Shown one piece after another: positions 1 to 9,180 of a stretch of DNA of 40,279 nt. Where the stretch lies: assembly GCA_937957685.1 (NCBI GenBank), contig CALGAO010000139.1, positions 1 to 40,279 on the forward strand, written 5' to 3'. The notes under the pieces were generated by a model, which had not been told where the DNA came from, made no database searches, and saw nothing but the letters and a program-made list of their open reading frames with translations. Each line of letters opens with the position of its first letter. Position 1 is the first letter of the stretch. This DNA comes from an uncultured Paenibacillaceae bacterium (GTDB taxonomy: Bacteria > Bacillota > Bacilli > Paenibacillales > DA-C8). The translations under genes and the position numbers were made by a program.

Positions 1-73
1 AGTGCTTCTCTTGAAGGAATTCGACATGTTCCACCGTTTTCCTACTTGCTTATAATGGTTTTCGGATAGGCTC
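1..73. other. Window edge, no gene seen
   Basis: Seventy-three bases downstream of the last permease gene of the left operon. No coding region and no clear terminator hairpin is visible. The operon may continue to the left, outside the window; a dedicated transport-binding protein would be expected there. Confidence 0.4.
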
Positions 74-1057
74 TTAGGCGTTCTTCTTCCTGGTCAACCT
101 CAGCTTGGGCAGCATGACAGCCAGGATCAGCAGCATACCGATGATGATCAGGAGCGCCTGGGCCTGCACATTGATCAGTCCAAGGCCGTAGCGCAGATAA
201 CCGATCAGGAAGACCGCGATGATCGCTCCGATCATCCGACCCTTGCCGCCCGATGTGCTGATGCCGCCAAGCACGACCATCGCGATGACTTCCAGTTCAT
301 AACCCGTCGCGATGTTCGGCCGGGTGCTGCCCATGCGGGCGGTCAGGAACAGCGCCGCTACGGCCGCCATCAGTCCCGTCAAGGTAAACACGAGGATCTT
401 GATGCGGTCTACCTGAACACCGGAATACCGGCTCGATGTCGGATTGCTGCCGATCGCATAGATCCATCTTCCCAGCACGGTCTTGTGCAGCAGGAGGATG
501 AAGATCACGGCGAAGACAGCGAAGAAGATGACGATGATCGGCACAGGTCCGATATAGCCCCAGCCCAGATGGCTGAACCAGGACGGGAAGCCTCCCGCCG
601 CCTGATCCTCCAGCAAGATATAGGCGATCCCCCGATAGATGATCATCGTGGCCAGCGTGATGATGACCGACGACAATTCCTTGAAGCGGACGATCAGCCA
701 ACCATTCAACCAGCCGCAGACCGTTCCCGTCAGGAGACAGATCACGACGGCCGCCTCCATCGGCACGCCCATCCTGTACAGATCCGCCATGATCACGGCG
801 GACAGCGCGACGGTTGAACCGACGGAGATATCGATGTCGCCCATGATCATCACGAGCACCATCGGCAACACGATGAACGCCTTGTCCAGGAAGCCCATCA
901 TCGCGTCGCGCAGATTGGTGAAGTCCAGATAATATTCGGACAGATTGGCATTCATCACATTGATCGCGAGGAACAGGGCGAGAAGCATCACTTCCCATTG
1001 GAGGAGATAGCGCCGCCATGAGAAACTCTGCCTGTTCTCCAGAACTCTCGGCTCCAT
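74..1057 (-). CDS. Sugar ABC transporter permease, RhaQ/RbsC-like
   Basis: Integral membrane permease subunit of a carbohydrate ABC importer (BPD_transp_2 family), 327 aa, the usual length. It has about eight to ten hydrophobic segments. The segment with MGDIDISVGS near residue 70 and the loop VVLGGISTSGGKGR near residue 265 are hallmarks of RbsC/RhaP/RhaQ/LsrC-type permeases. The start ATG lies one base after the stop of the upstream permease and has a strong GAGGAGG ribosome site, so the two are translationally coupled. Two different permeases plus a double ATPase is the arrangement of the rhamnose (RhaTPQ) and AI-2 (Lsr) importers. The alpha-L-rhamnosidase genes in the window favour rhamnose, but that is inference; substrate specificity cannot be read from the permease. 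Confidence 0.85.
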   Translation of the reverse strand: MEPRVLENRQSFSWRRYLLQWEVMLLALFLAINVMNANLSEYYLDFTNLRDAMMGFLDKAFIVLPMVLVMIMGDIDISVGSTVALSAVIMADLYRMGVPMEAAVVICLLTGTVCGWLNGWLIVRFKELSSVIITLATMIIYRGIAYILLEDQAAGGFPSWFSHLGWGYIGPVPIIVIFFAVFAVIFILLLHKTVLGRWIYAIGSNPTSSRYSGVQVDRIKILVFTLTGLMAAVAALFLTARMGSTRPNIATGYELEVIAMVVLGGISTSGGKGRMIGAIIAVFLIGYLRYGLGLINVQAQALLIIIGMLLILAVMLPKLRLTRKKNA

Positions 1058-1058
1058 G

Positions 1059-2111
1059 TCAGATCCTCCTCCTCATCAGGTTGTTTCGGTCAACGCCCCG
1101 TTTGATCACGGCATTCATCAGGACCGCCGCGAGGATGATCGCCCCCTGGATCCCCATCTGCCAGAATGCCGACACGTTGATGAGCGGCAGTGCGTTGTTG
1201 ATGATGCCGAGCAGCACCGCGCCAAGCAGAACCCCTGACAGCTTGCCTACGCCGCCAGCTATGCTGACGCCGCCAACCACGCAGGCGGCGATCACCGACA
1301 GCTCGTAGCCGGTAGCCGTATCCCCTTGCGCCGAAGCGAACTTCGCCACCCACAACACGCCGGCTCCCCCTGCCAGCCCGCCCATGATGGTGTAGACGAG
1401 CCACAGGATGCGATCCGCCTGGATGCCGCTGATGCGCGCGGCTTCCGGATTGCTGCCGACCGCATAGATCTGTCTTCCGGTGCGCGTATGGGCGATAAAA
1501 TAGTAGGCCGCGAGGTACACCACTAACGCGATCCAGATCAGATTGTTGACGCCGAGGATCGTTCCTGTACCCAGTTCCTTGAAGCTGGCCGGCATCTGGT
1601 GTGCGCTGACCCAACGGCCATTGCTGATCAGAAAGGTTAATCCGCGATAAACGTTCATCATCCCCAGGGTGGCGATGATCGGCAGAAGCCCCATCTTCGA
1701 CACCAGGAGGCCGATCACCATGCCGCACAGGATGCCGATGCCGACACCCAGCAGCAAGGCCACGAGCGGATGCAGTCCGGGATACTCGCTCACCGTCATG
1801 GCGCTGATCATGCCGGACAGAGCGAGGGTCGCTCCGATGGACAAGTCGATACCGCGCGTGATGATCACGAGCATCATGCCGACGGCCAGGATGCTCAGGA
1901 TCGCGGTGTTGGTGATCAGGTCATTGATATTGTCCAGGGTAAGGAAGCTCGGATTGCGCAGTTGGATAAGCAAACACAGCAACACGATAAACATCATCAG
2001 ACCGACTTCCCGGAACCGCACCACATAAGAGCTGATGGTTCGCTTGCGGCTTGCCGGTTCAGGACTCGCCACCGTTGTCACGGCAGCTGTGCCAGCGTTG
2101 TCGGATTTCAC
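1059..2111 (-). CDS. Sugar ABC transporter permease, RhaP/RbsC-like
   Basis: Second permease of the same importer, about 350 aa with the chosen start. It carries the family motif ITRGIDLSIGATLALSG and the loop CVVGGVSIAGGVGK. The reading frame is open further upstream into the ATPase gene, but the best start is GTG at 2111. That codon has AAGGTGG seven bases before it and lies about 43 bases after the ATPase stop. The first 25 or so residues are polar and cytoplasmic; the hydrophobic core starts near MMFIVLLCLL. It presumably pairs with the neighbouring permease as a heterodimer. Rhamnose is the most likely substrate by context only; ribose, AI-2 or another pentose or deoxyhexose remain possible. 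Confidence 0.85.
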   Translation of the reverse strand: MKSDNAGTAAVTTVASPEPASRKRTISSYVVRFREVGLMMFIVLLCLLIQLRNPSFLTLDNINDLITNTAILSILAVGMMLVIITRGIDLSIGATLALSGMISAMTVSEYPGLHPLVALLLGVGIGILCGMVIGLLVSKMGLLPIIATLGMMNVYRGLTFLISNGRWVSAHQMPASFKELGTGTILGVNNLIWIALVVYLAAYYFIAHTRTGRQIYAVGSNPEAARISGIQADRILWLVYTIMGGLAGGAGVLWVAKFASAQGDTATGYELSVIAACVVGGVSIAGGVGKLSGVLLGAVLLGIINNALPLINVSAFWQMGIQGAIILAAVLMNAVIKRGVDRNNLMRRRI

Positions 2112-2154
2112 AGTTGAACCCACCTTTCTGTCTGTCGAGTCGACGATCCGCCGA

Positions 2155-3645
2155 CTATTCCGCCATAGCAGCCGCCAGTATGTTCTCCTGGCTTGCTTCG
2201 GAGCGATCCAGGATGGCGGAGATCCGCCCTTCACGCATGACGAGCACCTTGTCGCTCATGCCGATCACTTCCGGCATCTCCGATGAGACCATGATGATGC
2301 CCATGCCTTGAGCCGCCAGATCGCTGATGATCTCGTAGATGGCCGACTTCGCGCCGACATCGACGCCTTTGGTCGGCTCATCGAGGATCAGGACATCGAT
2401 GTCCATCGTCAGCAGCTTGGCGAACACCACCTTCTGCTGGTTGCCGCCGGAGAGCGAGCTGGCCAGATCGAAGATCGTCCTCGCCTTGACGCCGACCTTC
2501 TCCGCCAATTGCTTGGCGACCTCCGCCTCCTTCCTCCTGCTGGTCCAACCGTTACGGGAGATGCTCATCAGAGAGGGAAGCGTGATATTGTCGCCGATCG
2601 CCCAGTCGAGCACCAGACCTTGCTTCTGTCTGTCCTCCGGCAGATAGCCGATGCCGCTCTGCATCGCCTGCCTCGGATGCCTGATCCGGACCTTGCGCCC
2701 TTTCAGCCAGATCTTGCCCCGGTCCGGCTCATGGATGCCGAACAGCGTCTCCACCACCTCGCTCCTGCCGGAACCCACGAGTCCGGTCAGGCCGATGATC
2801 TCGCCCCGGCGCAGCGTGAACGAGACATCCGCGAAATATCCGGTTCGGCTGAGACCCTCGACGCGCAGCACCTCCTCGCCCAGCTTAACCTCCTTCTTGG
2901 GGAAGAGATGATTGATCTCTCTGCCCACCATGGCGACGATCAGATCGGACCGCGAGATCTCATCCACTTTCCAGGTGCCGATATACCGGGAATCGCGGAA
3001 CACCGTCACCTTGCTCGCCAGCCGATACATGTCCTCGAACCGGTGCGAGATGAAGATGATCGCTTTGCCCCGGTCTCTCAGTTGCTCGGTGATCCGGTAC
3101 AGCTCCTCGCTCTCGCGTGCCGACAGCGCCGCCGTCGGCTCATCCATGATGATGATCCTGGCGTCCATGGACAGCGCCTTGGCGATCTCCACGATCTGCT
3201 GCTCCGCCACGCTGAGCGCCCCCATCTGGGTCTTCGGGCTGAAGCTTGCGCCCAGCTCGCGCAGCCATCGCTCCGCCTCCTCGTGCATGTTCTTCCAGAG
3301 CAGCCGCTTGCTGCCCCTTGCGATTCGTTCATGTCCCATGAAGATGTTCTCCGTCACGCTCAGGTCCGGATAACAGGTGACATGCTGATAGATGGCGGCG
3401 ATGCCGGCGCGCTTCGCTTCGTTCGGATTGCGGAAGCGGACGGGCCGCCCATCCAGCAGCATCTCGCCTTCATCCGCTTCATGCACGCCTGTGATGATCT
3501 TGATGAAGGTCGATTTGCCCGCTCCGTTCTCACCCATCAGGGCGTGGATCTCACCGGCTTTCAACTTGAAATAGACCTGATCCAGAGCCTTGACTCCGGA
3601 GAACCTCTTCGTGATTCCGCTCAGCTCCAACAGATATTCGCTCAT
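2155..3645 (-). CDS. Sugar ABC transporter ATP-binding protein, two ABC domains (RhaT/RbsA-like)
   Basis: Duplicated ATPase that powers the importer, about 496 aa, matching RbsA/MglA/RhaT length. The N-terminal domain has Walker A GENGAGKST, a variant signature LSVAEQQ and Walker B IIIMDEPTAA. The C-terminal domain has a weakened Walker A (GLVGSGRSE), a canonical signature LSGGNQQ and Walker B VLILDEPTKG. This asymmetry is normal for the family. The frame is open to 3678, but Met at 3645 (MSEYLLEL) is preferred because GAGGGGAG lies upstream of it and the earlier ATG lacks a ribosome site. It is the first gene of the transporter operon, with a leader of about 190 bases after the response regulator terminator. 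Confidence 0.88.
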   Translation of the reverse strand: MSEYLLELSGITKRFSGVKALDQVYFKLKAGEIHALMGENGAGKSTFIKIITGVHEADEGEMLLDGRPVRFRNPNEAKRAGIAAIYQHVTCYPDLSVTENIFMGHERIARGSKRLLWKNMHEEAERWLRELGASFSPKTQMGALSVAEQQIVEIAKALSMDARIIIMDEPTAALSARESEELYRITEQLRDRGKAIIFISHRFEDMYRLASKVTVFRDSRYIGTWKVDEISRSDLIVAMVGREINHLFPKKEVKLGEEVLRVEGLSRTGYFADVSFTLRRGEIIGLTGLVGSGRSEVVETLFGIHEPDRGKIWLKGRKVRIRHPRQAMQSGIGYLPEDRQKQGLVLDWAIGDNITLPSLMSISRNGWTSRRKEAEVAKQLAEKVGVKARTIFDLASSLSGGNQQKVVFAKLLTMDIDVLILDEPTKGVDVGAKSAIYEIISDLAAQGMGIIMVSSEMPEVIGMSDKVLVMREGRISAILDRSEASQENILAAAMAE

Positions 3646-3676
3646 TCTTTCGCTGTACTCCCCTCGCTTGAGCTCC

Positions 3677-3743
3677 ATCGGTCTTGCAACCGATCGCTTT
3701 CACCAATTGCCTTAAATATACCGCTGATCCGCTCGTCCGGTAA
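3677..3743 (-). promoter_or_regulatory. Candidate promoter, cre-like site and inverted repeat before the transporter operon
   Basis: On the minus strand TTACCG (3738-3743) and TATATT (3715-3720) are 17 bases apart. The poor -35 fits an activator-dependent promoter, for which the neighbouring AraC-type response regulator is the obvious candidate. Downstream, TGAAAGCGATCGGT (3689-3702) matches 10 of 14 positions of the CcpA cre consensus, in a roadblock position. A perfect inverted repeat ATCGGT-N6-ACCGAT covers 3677-3694. All assignments are by eye. Confidence 0.35.
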
Positions 3744-3818
3744 GGAGACGGTTATGCTATAGGGGTGACATTCTTATCTTCAGGAGCCGCCCGCGGCATC
3801 GGTATCCGGGCATGAAAA

Positions 3819-3841
3819 AACTGACGGGCAACCCGTCAGTT
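3819..3841 (-). terminator. Rho-independent terminator overlapping the response regulator stop codon
   Basis: Ten-base perfect stem AACTGACGGG/CCCGTCAGTT with a 3-base loop, followed on the minus strand by six T. The stop codon (3836-3838) lies inside the stem, so the last codons of the response regulator encode the terminator. It separates the sensor operon from the transporter operon. Confidence 0.85.
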
Positions 3842-5476
3842 CGTCATCGATTGAAGGATCTGTTTGCGATATTGGGAAGGCGTATCGCCGGTCCATTCCT
3901 TGAACAGTCGGCTGAAATATTTGACATCCTGGTAGCCGACAAGCAGGCTGACTTCCTGGATCTTGATCCCCGGATCCGCGAGCAGATCTTTCGCCCGTTC
4001 CATGCGCATTCTCGTGATGCAATCGAGGATCGTCTCACCCGTCTGCATCTTGAAGTAACGGCAGAAGTAGGACGGGCTCATGAACACATGATCCGCGATG
4101 CGCTTGATGGAGATCTCCTCATGCAGCCGCTCCGCGATCCAGGCTTTCGCCTGCTCGACCGGCCCCATATTCGCGGCATTGCGACGAGATGCGACGAGTT
4201 CCAGCCGTGTTCTGATCGCGTGGTCGACGATCCGGCACATCTCCTGGAGATTCGGAGCCCGTTTGATGGCGCGAAGCCCTTCCTCGATCCTTTCCTCGTC
4301 AAGCTCTTGGTCGATGCCCGACATCTGCACGGCCAGATAGACGCCTTGCACGCACCGCTGGATGTTGAGCGGAGAGGTCTGCTGCTGCAGCTTGTGAAAC
4401 AGTTCCTTGAGCCAGCGTCTGGCGGCGTCTTCCTTGTTCCGCTCGATCGCTTCGCAGATGCGCTGGCCGATGTGCATCATCTCCGGGTCCAGCATCTGCT
4501 CGTTCTCATCAACTGCTCCGCCTGCTATTTGCGAGACGAACAGCTGATTGCCTCCGAGGATCAGCCGGTAATGGATCAGCGACCTGGCTTGCCGCGCCGC
4601 TTCAGGCAACATGTACAGATCCTGGAAAGGATCGCTGGCTGCGATCGAAACGGTGAACGGCGTATATTGTCTGATCGCCTTCCTGATCCTGTCTGCAGCA
4701 TCGTGCACCGCAGCCGTCAATCGTTCCTCATCTTCAGGATTCGGCAGTTGCAGCATCGCCCAATGATCGGACTGTTCCCCTCTCCAGCACCAGCTGTTCC
4801 CGGCATGCTCTCCGGCGACATCATGCATCAGCTCTCCGATGATGTTCTCCACGACATAATCGAAGGCTCCCCAGTCCTTCGCGCTGAAGGTTCTCGCTTT
4901 CATCGGGATGGCATCCAGACTGATGTACAGCACCTTGTGGCAACCTCGGGGAAATTCCTCCACCCAATAGCCGAGCCGGCTGATGTCCAGGCCCGTCGAC
5001 GTGACGTAGGTGAGCAGCTGGATCTGCCGCGTATATTTCAGCTGTTCGGTCTGCTTCTCGAGCTGCTGCCAGCGTCTCCGCATATTGCGCTTGTCTTCGA
5101 TCCTTCGCTGGATCTCGCTGAGCCTCTCGCGAAACTGCTCACGGTCGATCGGCTTCAGCAGATAGTCCAGCGCGCCCTCTCGCATCGCGGTCTGGACATA
5201 TTCGAAATCATCATAACCGCTGATGATCAACGATTCGAATTGATAGGAATGGTTCGCTTCCTGGATCAACGCCAATCCGTCCATCACCGGCATCCTGACA
5301 TCGGTGATCAGCAGATCGATATCGCCCTGGTGTTCATGAAGATAATCCAGCGCTTCCTGTCCGTCCGCCATCGTCCCGACAACTTCCCATTCCTCGCCGC
5401 AACCTGCGATGATCCTGGCGATCCCGCGGCGAATCATCTCCTCATCATCCACGATTAATGCCTTGAATTTCTCCAT
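3836..5476 (-). CDS. AraC-family response regulator, YesN-like
   Basis: DNA-binding response regulator, 546 aa, the standard length for the YesN type. The N-terminal receiver domain (about 1-120) has the acidic pair DDE at 10-12, the phospho-acceptor Asp59 in LLITDVRMP and the conserved Lys in LLKPID. The middle is a long linker. The C-terminal 100 residues form a double helix-turn-helix AraC module, with SPSYFCRYFKMQTGETILDC and VSLLVGYQDVKYFSRLFK. The start has GGGGGGAG before it and overlaps the kinase gene by 32 bases. It is expected to be phosphorylated by that kinase and to activate the adjacent transporter operon; the target is inferred from position. Confidence 0.92.
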   Translation of the reverse strand: MEKFKALIVDDEEMIRRGIARIIAGCGEEWEVVGTMADGQEALDYLHEHQGDIDLLITDVRMPVMDGLALIQEANHSYQFESLIISGYDDFEYVQTAMREGALDYLLKPIDREQFRERLSEIQRRIEDKRNMRRRWQQLEKQTEQLKYTRQIQLLTYVTSTGLDISRLGYWVEEFPRGCHKVLYISLDAIPMKARTFSAKDWGAFDYVVENIIGELMHDVAGEHAGNSWCWRGEQSDHWAMLQLPNPEDEERLTAAVHDAADRIRKAIRQYTPFTVSIAASDPFQDLYMLPEAARQARSLIHYRLILGGNQLFVSQIAGGAVDENEQMLDPEMMHIGQRICEAIERNKEDAARRWLKELFHKLQQQTSPLNIQRCVQGVYLAVQMSGIDQELDEERIEEGLRAIKRAPNLQEMCRIVDHAIRTRLELVASRRNAANMGPVEQAKAWIAERLHEEISIKRIADHVFMSPSYFCRYFKMQTGETILDCITRMRMERAKDLLADPGIKIQEVSLLVGYQDVKYFSRLFKEWTGDTPSQYRKQILQSMTN

Positions 5477-7316
5477 GTGCGTCTCCCCCCAATTTTTCCG
5501 TCAGTTCCGCCATTTCCAGTTCAGTAATCATCGGTATGCGAATGACCACCTCGGTCCCTTGACCATACACACTATGCAATTCCAGTCCATATTCCGGTCC
5601 CAGCATGAGCATGATCCTGGCATTGACATTGCTGAGTCCAAACTCTGAATCCCGGGCGACCGGCACATCCGAGCGAAGCGATTGCTCCAGCTGCTCCAGC
5701 TTCTCCTCCGGGATGCCGGGACCGTCATCGCGGATGCGGAAGACGATGTCTTCCTTGCCGGAACGCGCGCCGAGCTCTTTCCCGATGCTGACGTTGATAT
5801 GGAGGATCTTCCTGGTGTTCAGTCCATATTTGACGGCATTCTCGACAATCGGTTGCAGGATGAACTTCGGCGTATAGCAGGATTCGATGTCCCCCTTGAG
5901 CGTGATGTCGAACATCAGGCGATTGCTGAAACGGATCTTCTGGATCATCAGGAAATCCCGCATATGTTGGACCTCATCCCTGATCCTCACGCAGCGCGAC
6001 CGGTTGCTGAGCGAGAAGCGCAGCATCCTGCCGAGCAGCGTCACCATCTCGACGACGGTCCGGGACTTCCCGTCCTCCACGGCCATGTTGATGGTTTCCA
6101 GGGTATTGTACATAAAATGAGGATTGATCTGGGATTGAAGCGCATACAATTCAGCTTCTTTCTGCCGGAGCTTGATCTCGAAGTTCTTCTGGATCAATTC
6201 GCGAATCGTCTTCATCATGGAATTGAAGCTGCGGGCGAGGATGCCGACTTCATCGCGGGACTCGATCTCGAGATTGACATAGAACCTGCCCGCTTCCACC
6301 TGCCGCATCAACCGCGACAACTTGGTGATCGGCCGCGTGAACTTGATCGCATAAGACACCGCGAGCAACGATGTGATGAGCACGATGCAGAAGAAGAGGA
6401 GGATGATCACATTGCGCGCCCGGTCGGTTTTCTCCGTCAGGATCTTGAGCGGGATGCTGTGCGCGAGGATCCAGTCGGTGACGCCGGACGTGCTCAGGCT
6501 GATGATCCACTCATCCTTGCCGCCGCCTCTGCGGAAGCTGCCATTGCGCAGCGGATATCTGGCAAGCTCGGTATCCACTGTGCCGATATACTGTTCGTCG
6601 GTATGATAGATGATCTTCCCCGCGCCGTCCATGAGCCAGAGATCCGCCTGGTCATTGTGATCGAAGTGACGCAGGATGTTGTCGATAAATGTCAGTTGTA
6701 CGGCGATCAGCATCGTCCCCAGGCTCTTGCGGTTATCGACGTCCTGGATCTGTTTCATGATGAGCAGATAGGGCGGACTGTTCACGAATGCCAGCGGGAA
6801 CTCATCGGGCAGCAGAATCTTCGCTTCACCCCCCAGCTCCAGATCCTGTCCGTAAGGCATCAATGCATTGCTGTCGTCCAGACCGGTAAAATCCAGCCTC
6901 GAACTGTAAAACAGACGATTCTTGGAGAACAGGAAGACGCCGATGATATCCGGACTCCCGCTGTCCAGATACGTTCTGGCCAGATAACTGTTCACGACAA
7001 ACTGCTCCTGATTCAGCGTCGAGCGGCTCTGATACGCATCATGGCGCAGGATCGACAGGACGCGATCGGAATTGAACAGCAGGGACGGAAGCTCGGAGAA
7101 TTCCTGCATATGGAAGGCGATATTGTCGTTGGCGAGACTCAGGAACCGGGGCATGTATTCGCCGATCTGCTCGACGATCGAGCGGGTATACTGCATATAG
7201 GAAACGGCCCCGAGCAGCGAGATCGGGATGACCGTGAGCATGCAATAGAAGACAATCAGCCGGGTGCTCAGCTTGTTCTTCCACGACGGGATGCGGAACA
7301 GCCATCTAGAAATCAT
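5445..7316 (-). CDS. Membrane sensor histidine kinase, YesM-like (HisKA_7TM-less, LytS/YesM type)
   Basis: Sensor kinase of 623 aa. Order of parts: TM1 (about 18-40), a large extracellular sensor region (about 41-300), TM2 (about 303-325, IILLFFCIVLITSLLAVSYA), HAMP (about 326-380), a His_kinase domain with phospho-acceptor His400 in QINPHFMYNTLE, and a C-terminal ATPase domain with VENAVKYG, DDGPGIPEE and FGLSNVNAR. The gene overlaps the binding-protein gene upstream by 11 bases and the response regulator downstream by 32 bases, so all three are translated together. The extracellular domain may sense sugar directly or through the lipoprotein encoded next to it. Transcribed as sensor, kinase, regulator. 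Confidence 0.92.
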   Translation of the reverse strand: MISRWLFRIPSWKNKLSTRLIVFYCMLTVIPISLLGAVSYMQYTRSIVEQIGEYMPRFLSLANDNIAFHMQEFSELPSLLFNSDRVLSILRHDAYQSRSTLNQEQFVVNSYLARTYLDSGSPDIIGVFLFSKNRLFYSSRLDFTGLDDSNALMPYGQDLELGGEAKILLPDEFPLAFVNSPPYLLIMKQIQDVDNRKSLGTMLIAVQLTFIDNILRHFDHNDQADLWLMDGAGKIIYHTDEQYIGTVDTELARYPLRNGSFRRGGGKDEWIISLSTSGVTDWILAHSIPLKILTEKTDRARNVIILLFFCIVLITSLLAVSYAIKFTRPITKLSRLMRQVEAGRFYVNLEIESRDEVGILARSFNSMMKTIRELIQKNFEIKLRQKEAELYALQSQINPHFMYNTLETINMAVEDGKSRTVVEMVTLLGRMLRFSLSNRSRCVRIRDEVQHMRDFLMIQKIRFSNRLMFDITLKGDIESCYTPKFILQPIVENAVKYGLNTRKILHINVSIGKELGARSGKEDIVFRIRDDGPGIPEEKLEQLEQSLRSDVPVARDSEFGLSNVNARIMLMLGPEYGLELHSVYGQGTEVVIRIPMITELEMAELTEKLGGDAHGEIQGINRG

Positions 7317-8346
7317 ATTGACTCACGTTCTCTGCCGTAAAATCAAGCGGTTCTCCCATGATCACCATATCGCCCTTCACCCGGATGTTCCCGATGTTCC
7401 TGATCTCCTGCCCGTCATAAGGCATCTGTCCATCGAGCAGCTGGACAGCCAGCGCCACGGTCAGGTAACCCAGCTTCTTGGGGCTCCACAGAGTCGCCAT
7501 CTGCGCAGAGCCGTCCAGCAGAAAGTCAGCCATGAGGTTGGGCGTGGACAGACCGACGACCTTGATCGTTCCCGACTGTCCGGCCTCCTTGACCGCTTGC
7601 GCGGCAGCCGGCGGGGCGACGGAAGCGATGCCGATGATCCCCTGCAGCCCGGGATGATCCTGCAGCAGTTGCTTGGCCGCCTCATAGGCCTTCTGTGGAT
7701 CATCATACGTCTCGGCGATGGTCACCAGGTTCATCTTCGGATAATAGTCCTGCTGCTGGATGCTCATCCACTTGATCCATTCGTTCTGATTCGATGCGGA
7801 CAGCGTGCTCGTCAGGATGGCGTAATCTCCTTGCTCCCCCATGTGCCAGGCCAACGTATCGAGCAGATGCCGGCCCAGCACCTCGGGATCGACCATATTG
7901 ACGAACAGATCCCTGCCCTCCGGCAACGTATCGGCGTCCCAGGTGAGCACCTTGATCCCCTTCCGCTTCGCTTCCTGCAGAACCGGCAGCAGCTTCTCCG
8001 GATCGTTGGCCGAGACGGCCAGCGCATCGACCCCTTGATCGATCAGTTCGAGGATGACCTTGATCTGTCTGGACACGTCAGCGATCGGCGGCCCATCATA
8101 GATCACATTCACGCCAAGATCGGCGCCCGCCTCGTAGGCCCCGTCCTGCGCGATGAGGAAGTACATGATTTCCTTCACCTTCGGTACCACCCCGATCGTA
8201 TACTTGCGTTGATCTTCGGGCAGCTCCTCGGTCACCGTTTCCGTCTCATAGGAATAGATAATGTGATAATCTCCCGAACCCGTCCCCCCGGAACATGCGG
8301 TTATGAACAACATGAAAATCAGACCCCACGGTCGTGTGCGTCTCAT
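7306..8346 (-). CDS. Sugar-binding lipoprotein (RbsB/XylF family), probable sensor partner of the kinase
   Basis: Periplasmic-binding-protein-fold lipoprotein of about 346 aa. The frame is open to 8388, but the start at 8346 (MRRTRPWG) has GGGGGG eight bases upstream and gives a proper lipoprotein signal with lipobox ITAC, Cys18. The body carries Peripla_BP_4 features: YTIGVVPKVKEIMYF, LIDQGVDALAVSANDPEKL and VLTWDAD. It overlaps the kinase gene by 11 bases, not the permease genes. In several Firmicutes such a protein (for example XylFII with its LytS kinase) serves as the ligand-sensing partner of the kinase. That role is inferred here. Alternatively it could deliver sugar to the RhaPQT-like importer. 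Confidence 0.8.
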   Translation of the reverse strand: MRRTRPWGLIFMLFITACSGGTGSGDYHIIYSYETETVTEELPEDQRKYTIGVVPKVKEIMYFLIAQDGAYEAGADLGVNVIYDGPPIADVSRQIKVILELIDQGVDALAVSANDPEKLLPVLQEAKRKGIKVLTWDADTLPEGRDLFVNMVDPEVLGRHLLDTLAWHMGEQGDYAILTSTLSASNQNEWIKWMSIQQQDYYPKMNLVTIAETYDDPQKAYEAAKQLLQDHPGLQGIIGIASVAPPAAAQAVKEAGQSGTIKVVGLSTPNLMADFLLDGSAQMATLWSPKKLGYLTVALAVQLLDGQMPYDGQEIRNIGNIRVKGDMVIMGEPLDFTAENVSQYDF

Positions 8347-8369
8347 CGCTGTGACCCCCCATGTCGATA

Positions 8370-9180
8370 TCAACCCATCCATGAACATGCTGCATAAACA
8401 GAGATATTCTCTGCATAGTTGCGACGAGTGCTGGTCGGATTGGCCGCACGGAATTCTTCATCATTGCGGATATTGCTGACCAGGAGATGGACCATCTGTT
8501 GTCGCTGATCTTCGTTGGCATACAAGCCAAGCTTCAGAGCCCAGAGCAGAGACGTTTGCGCATTGTTCTCACCCGGGTCGTTGCCTCTGCCGCCATGGAG
8601 CAGCGTCAGCTTGCCTTCATCGTCGATCCGGATGTAGTTGTTGATGAACGCCTGCTTGATATTCTCGAACAAGGCTTCGTACTTGGCCGCATCCTCATCC
8701 TTGCCCAGCGCTCTCGCCACTTCTGCCATGAACTTGGCATCGTAGGCGTAGAAGGCGTCGCTGACCAGGTAATGGTTGGCGCCGGAGATGCCATTGATGT
8801 TGTTGCGTTGGAAGGACAACCAGTCGCCGTATTAGCTGCCCGGACCGCGATAGTCTTCCCCTGTGAGATTATAGATGAGATCCATGTATTTGACCATCAT
8901 CGGGTATGCCTGTTCGATGGCTCTCGTATCTCCCGTAAACTGCCAGTGCGTCCACGATACGATTACGGCCGCGTCCGACCAGCCGGAGTCAGGCGTTTGT
9001 GAATTCGCATAGCGGGTCGTCGGCACCGTAACCGGATGGATCCGTTGCCCGCTGGGCATTGATGATGTTGTGGGTGAAATGTTCGATGAAGTTCGCGCTG
9101 TTAACGTTGTAGAAACCGGTCCTGAAAAACAGTTGAACATCGCCCAACCAGCCTGCGCGTTCAACTCTCTGCGGGCAATG
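8370..9180 (-). pseudogene. Broken alpha-L-rhamnosidase (GH78-like) fragment
   Basis: Remnant of a glycosidase with a six-hairpin catalytic domain. Recognisable pieces in order are CPQRVERAGWLGD (about 9177 downward), SGWSDAAVIVSWTHWQFTGD, and HYLVSDAFYAYDAKFMAEVA running to the 3' end. Three lesions are visible: the 5' part of the gene is missing, the frame shifts near 9045-9055 just after the residues IINAQR, and an in-frame TAA sits at 8832-8834 directly before YGDWLSFQ. The 3' end is also cut at 8370, 24 bases before the sugar-binding lipoprotein gene. Homology was judged by motif (compare PTDCPQRDERxGWTGD in the two intact GH78 enzymes of this window), not by alignment. Confidence 0.8.

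Noticed and set aside
1059..3645. Assignment of the left ABC importer to autoinducer-2 (Lsr)
   Set aside because: Double ATPase and two permeases also fit Lsr, but no lsrK, lsrR, lsrF or lsrG-like gene is nearby, while rhamnosidases are.
2308..5458. Long plus-strand open frames opposite the ABC ATPase and response regulator genes
   Set aside because: They are mirror frames of well-supported minus-strand genes in GC-rich DNA, with Arg/His/Asp-rich compositions and no family motifs.
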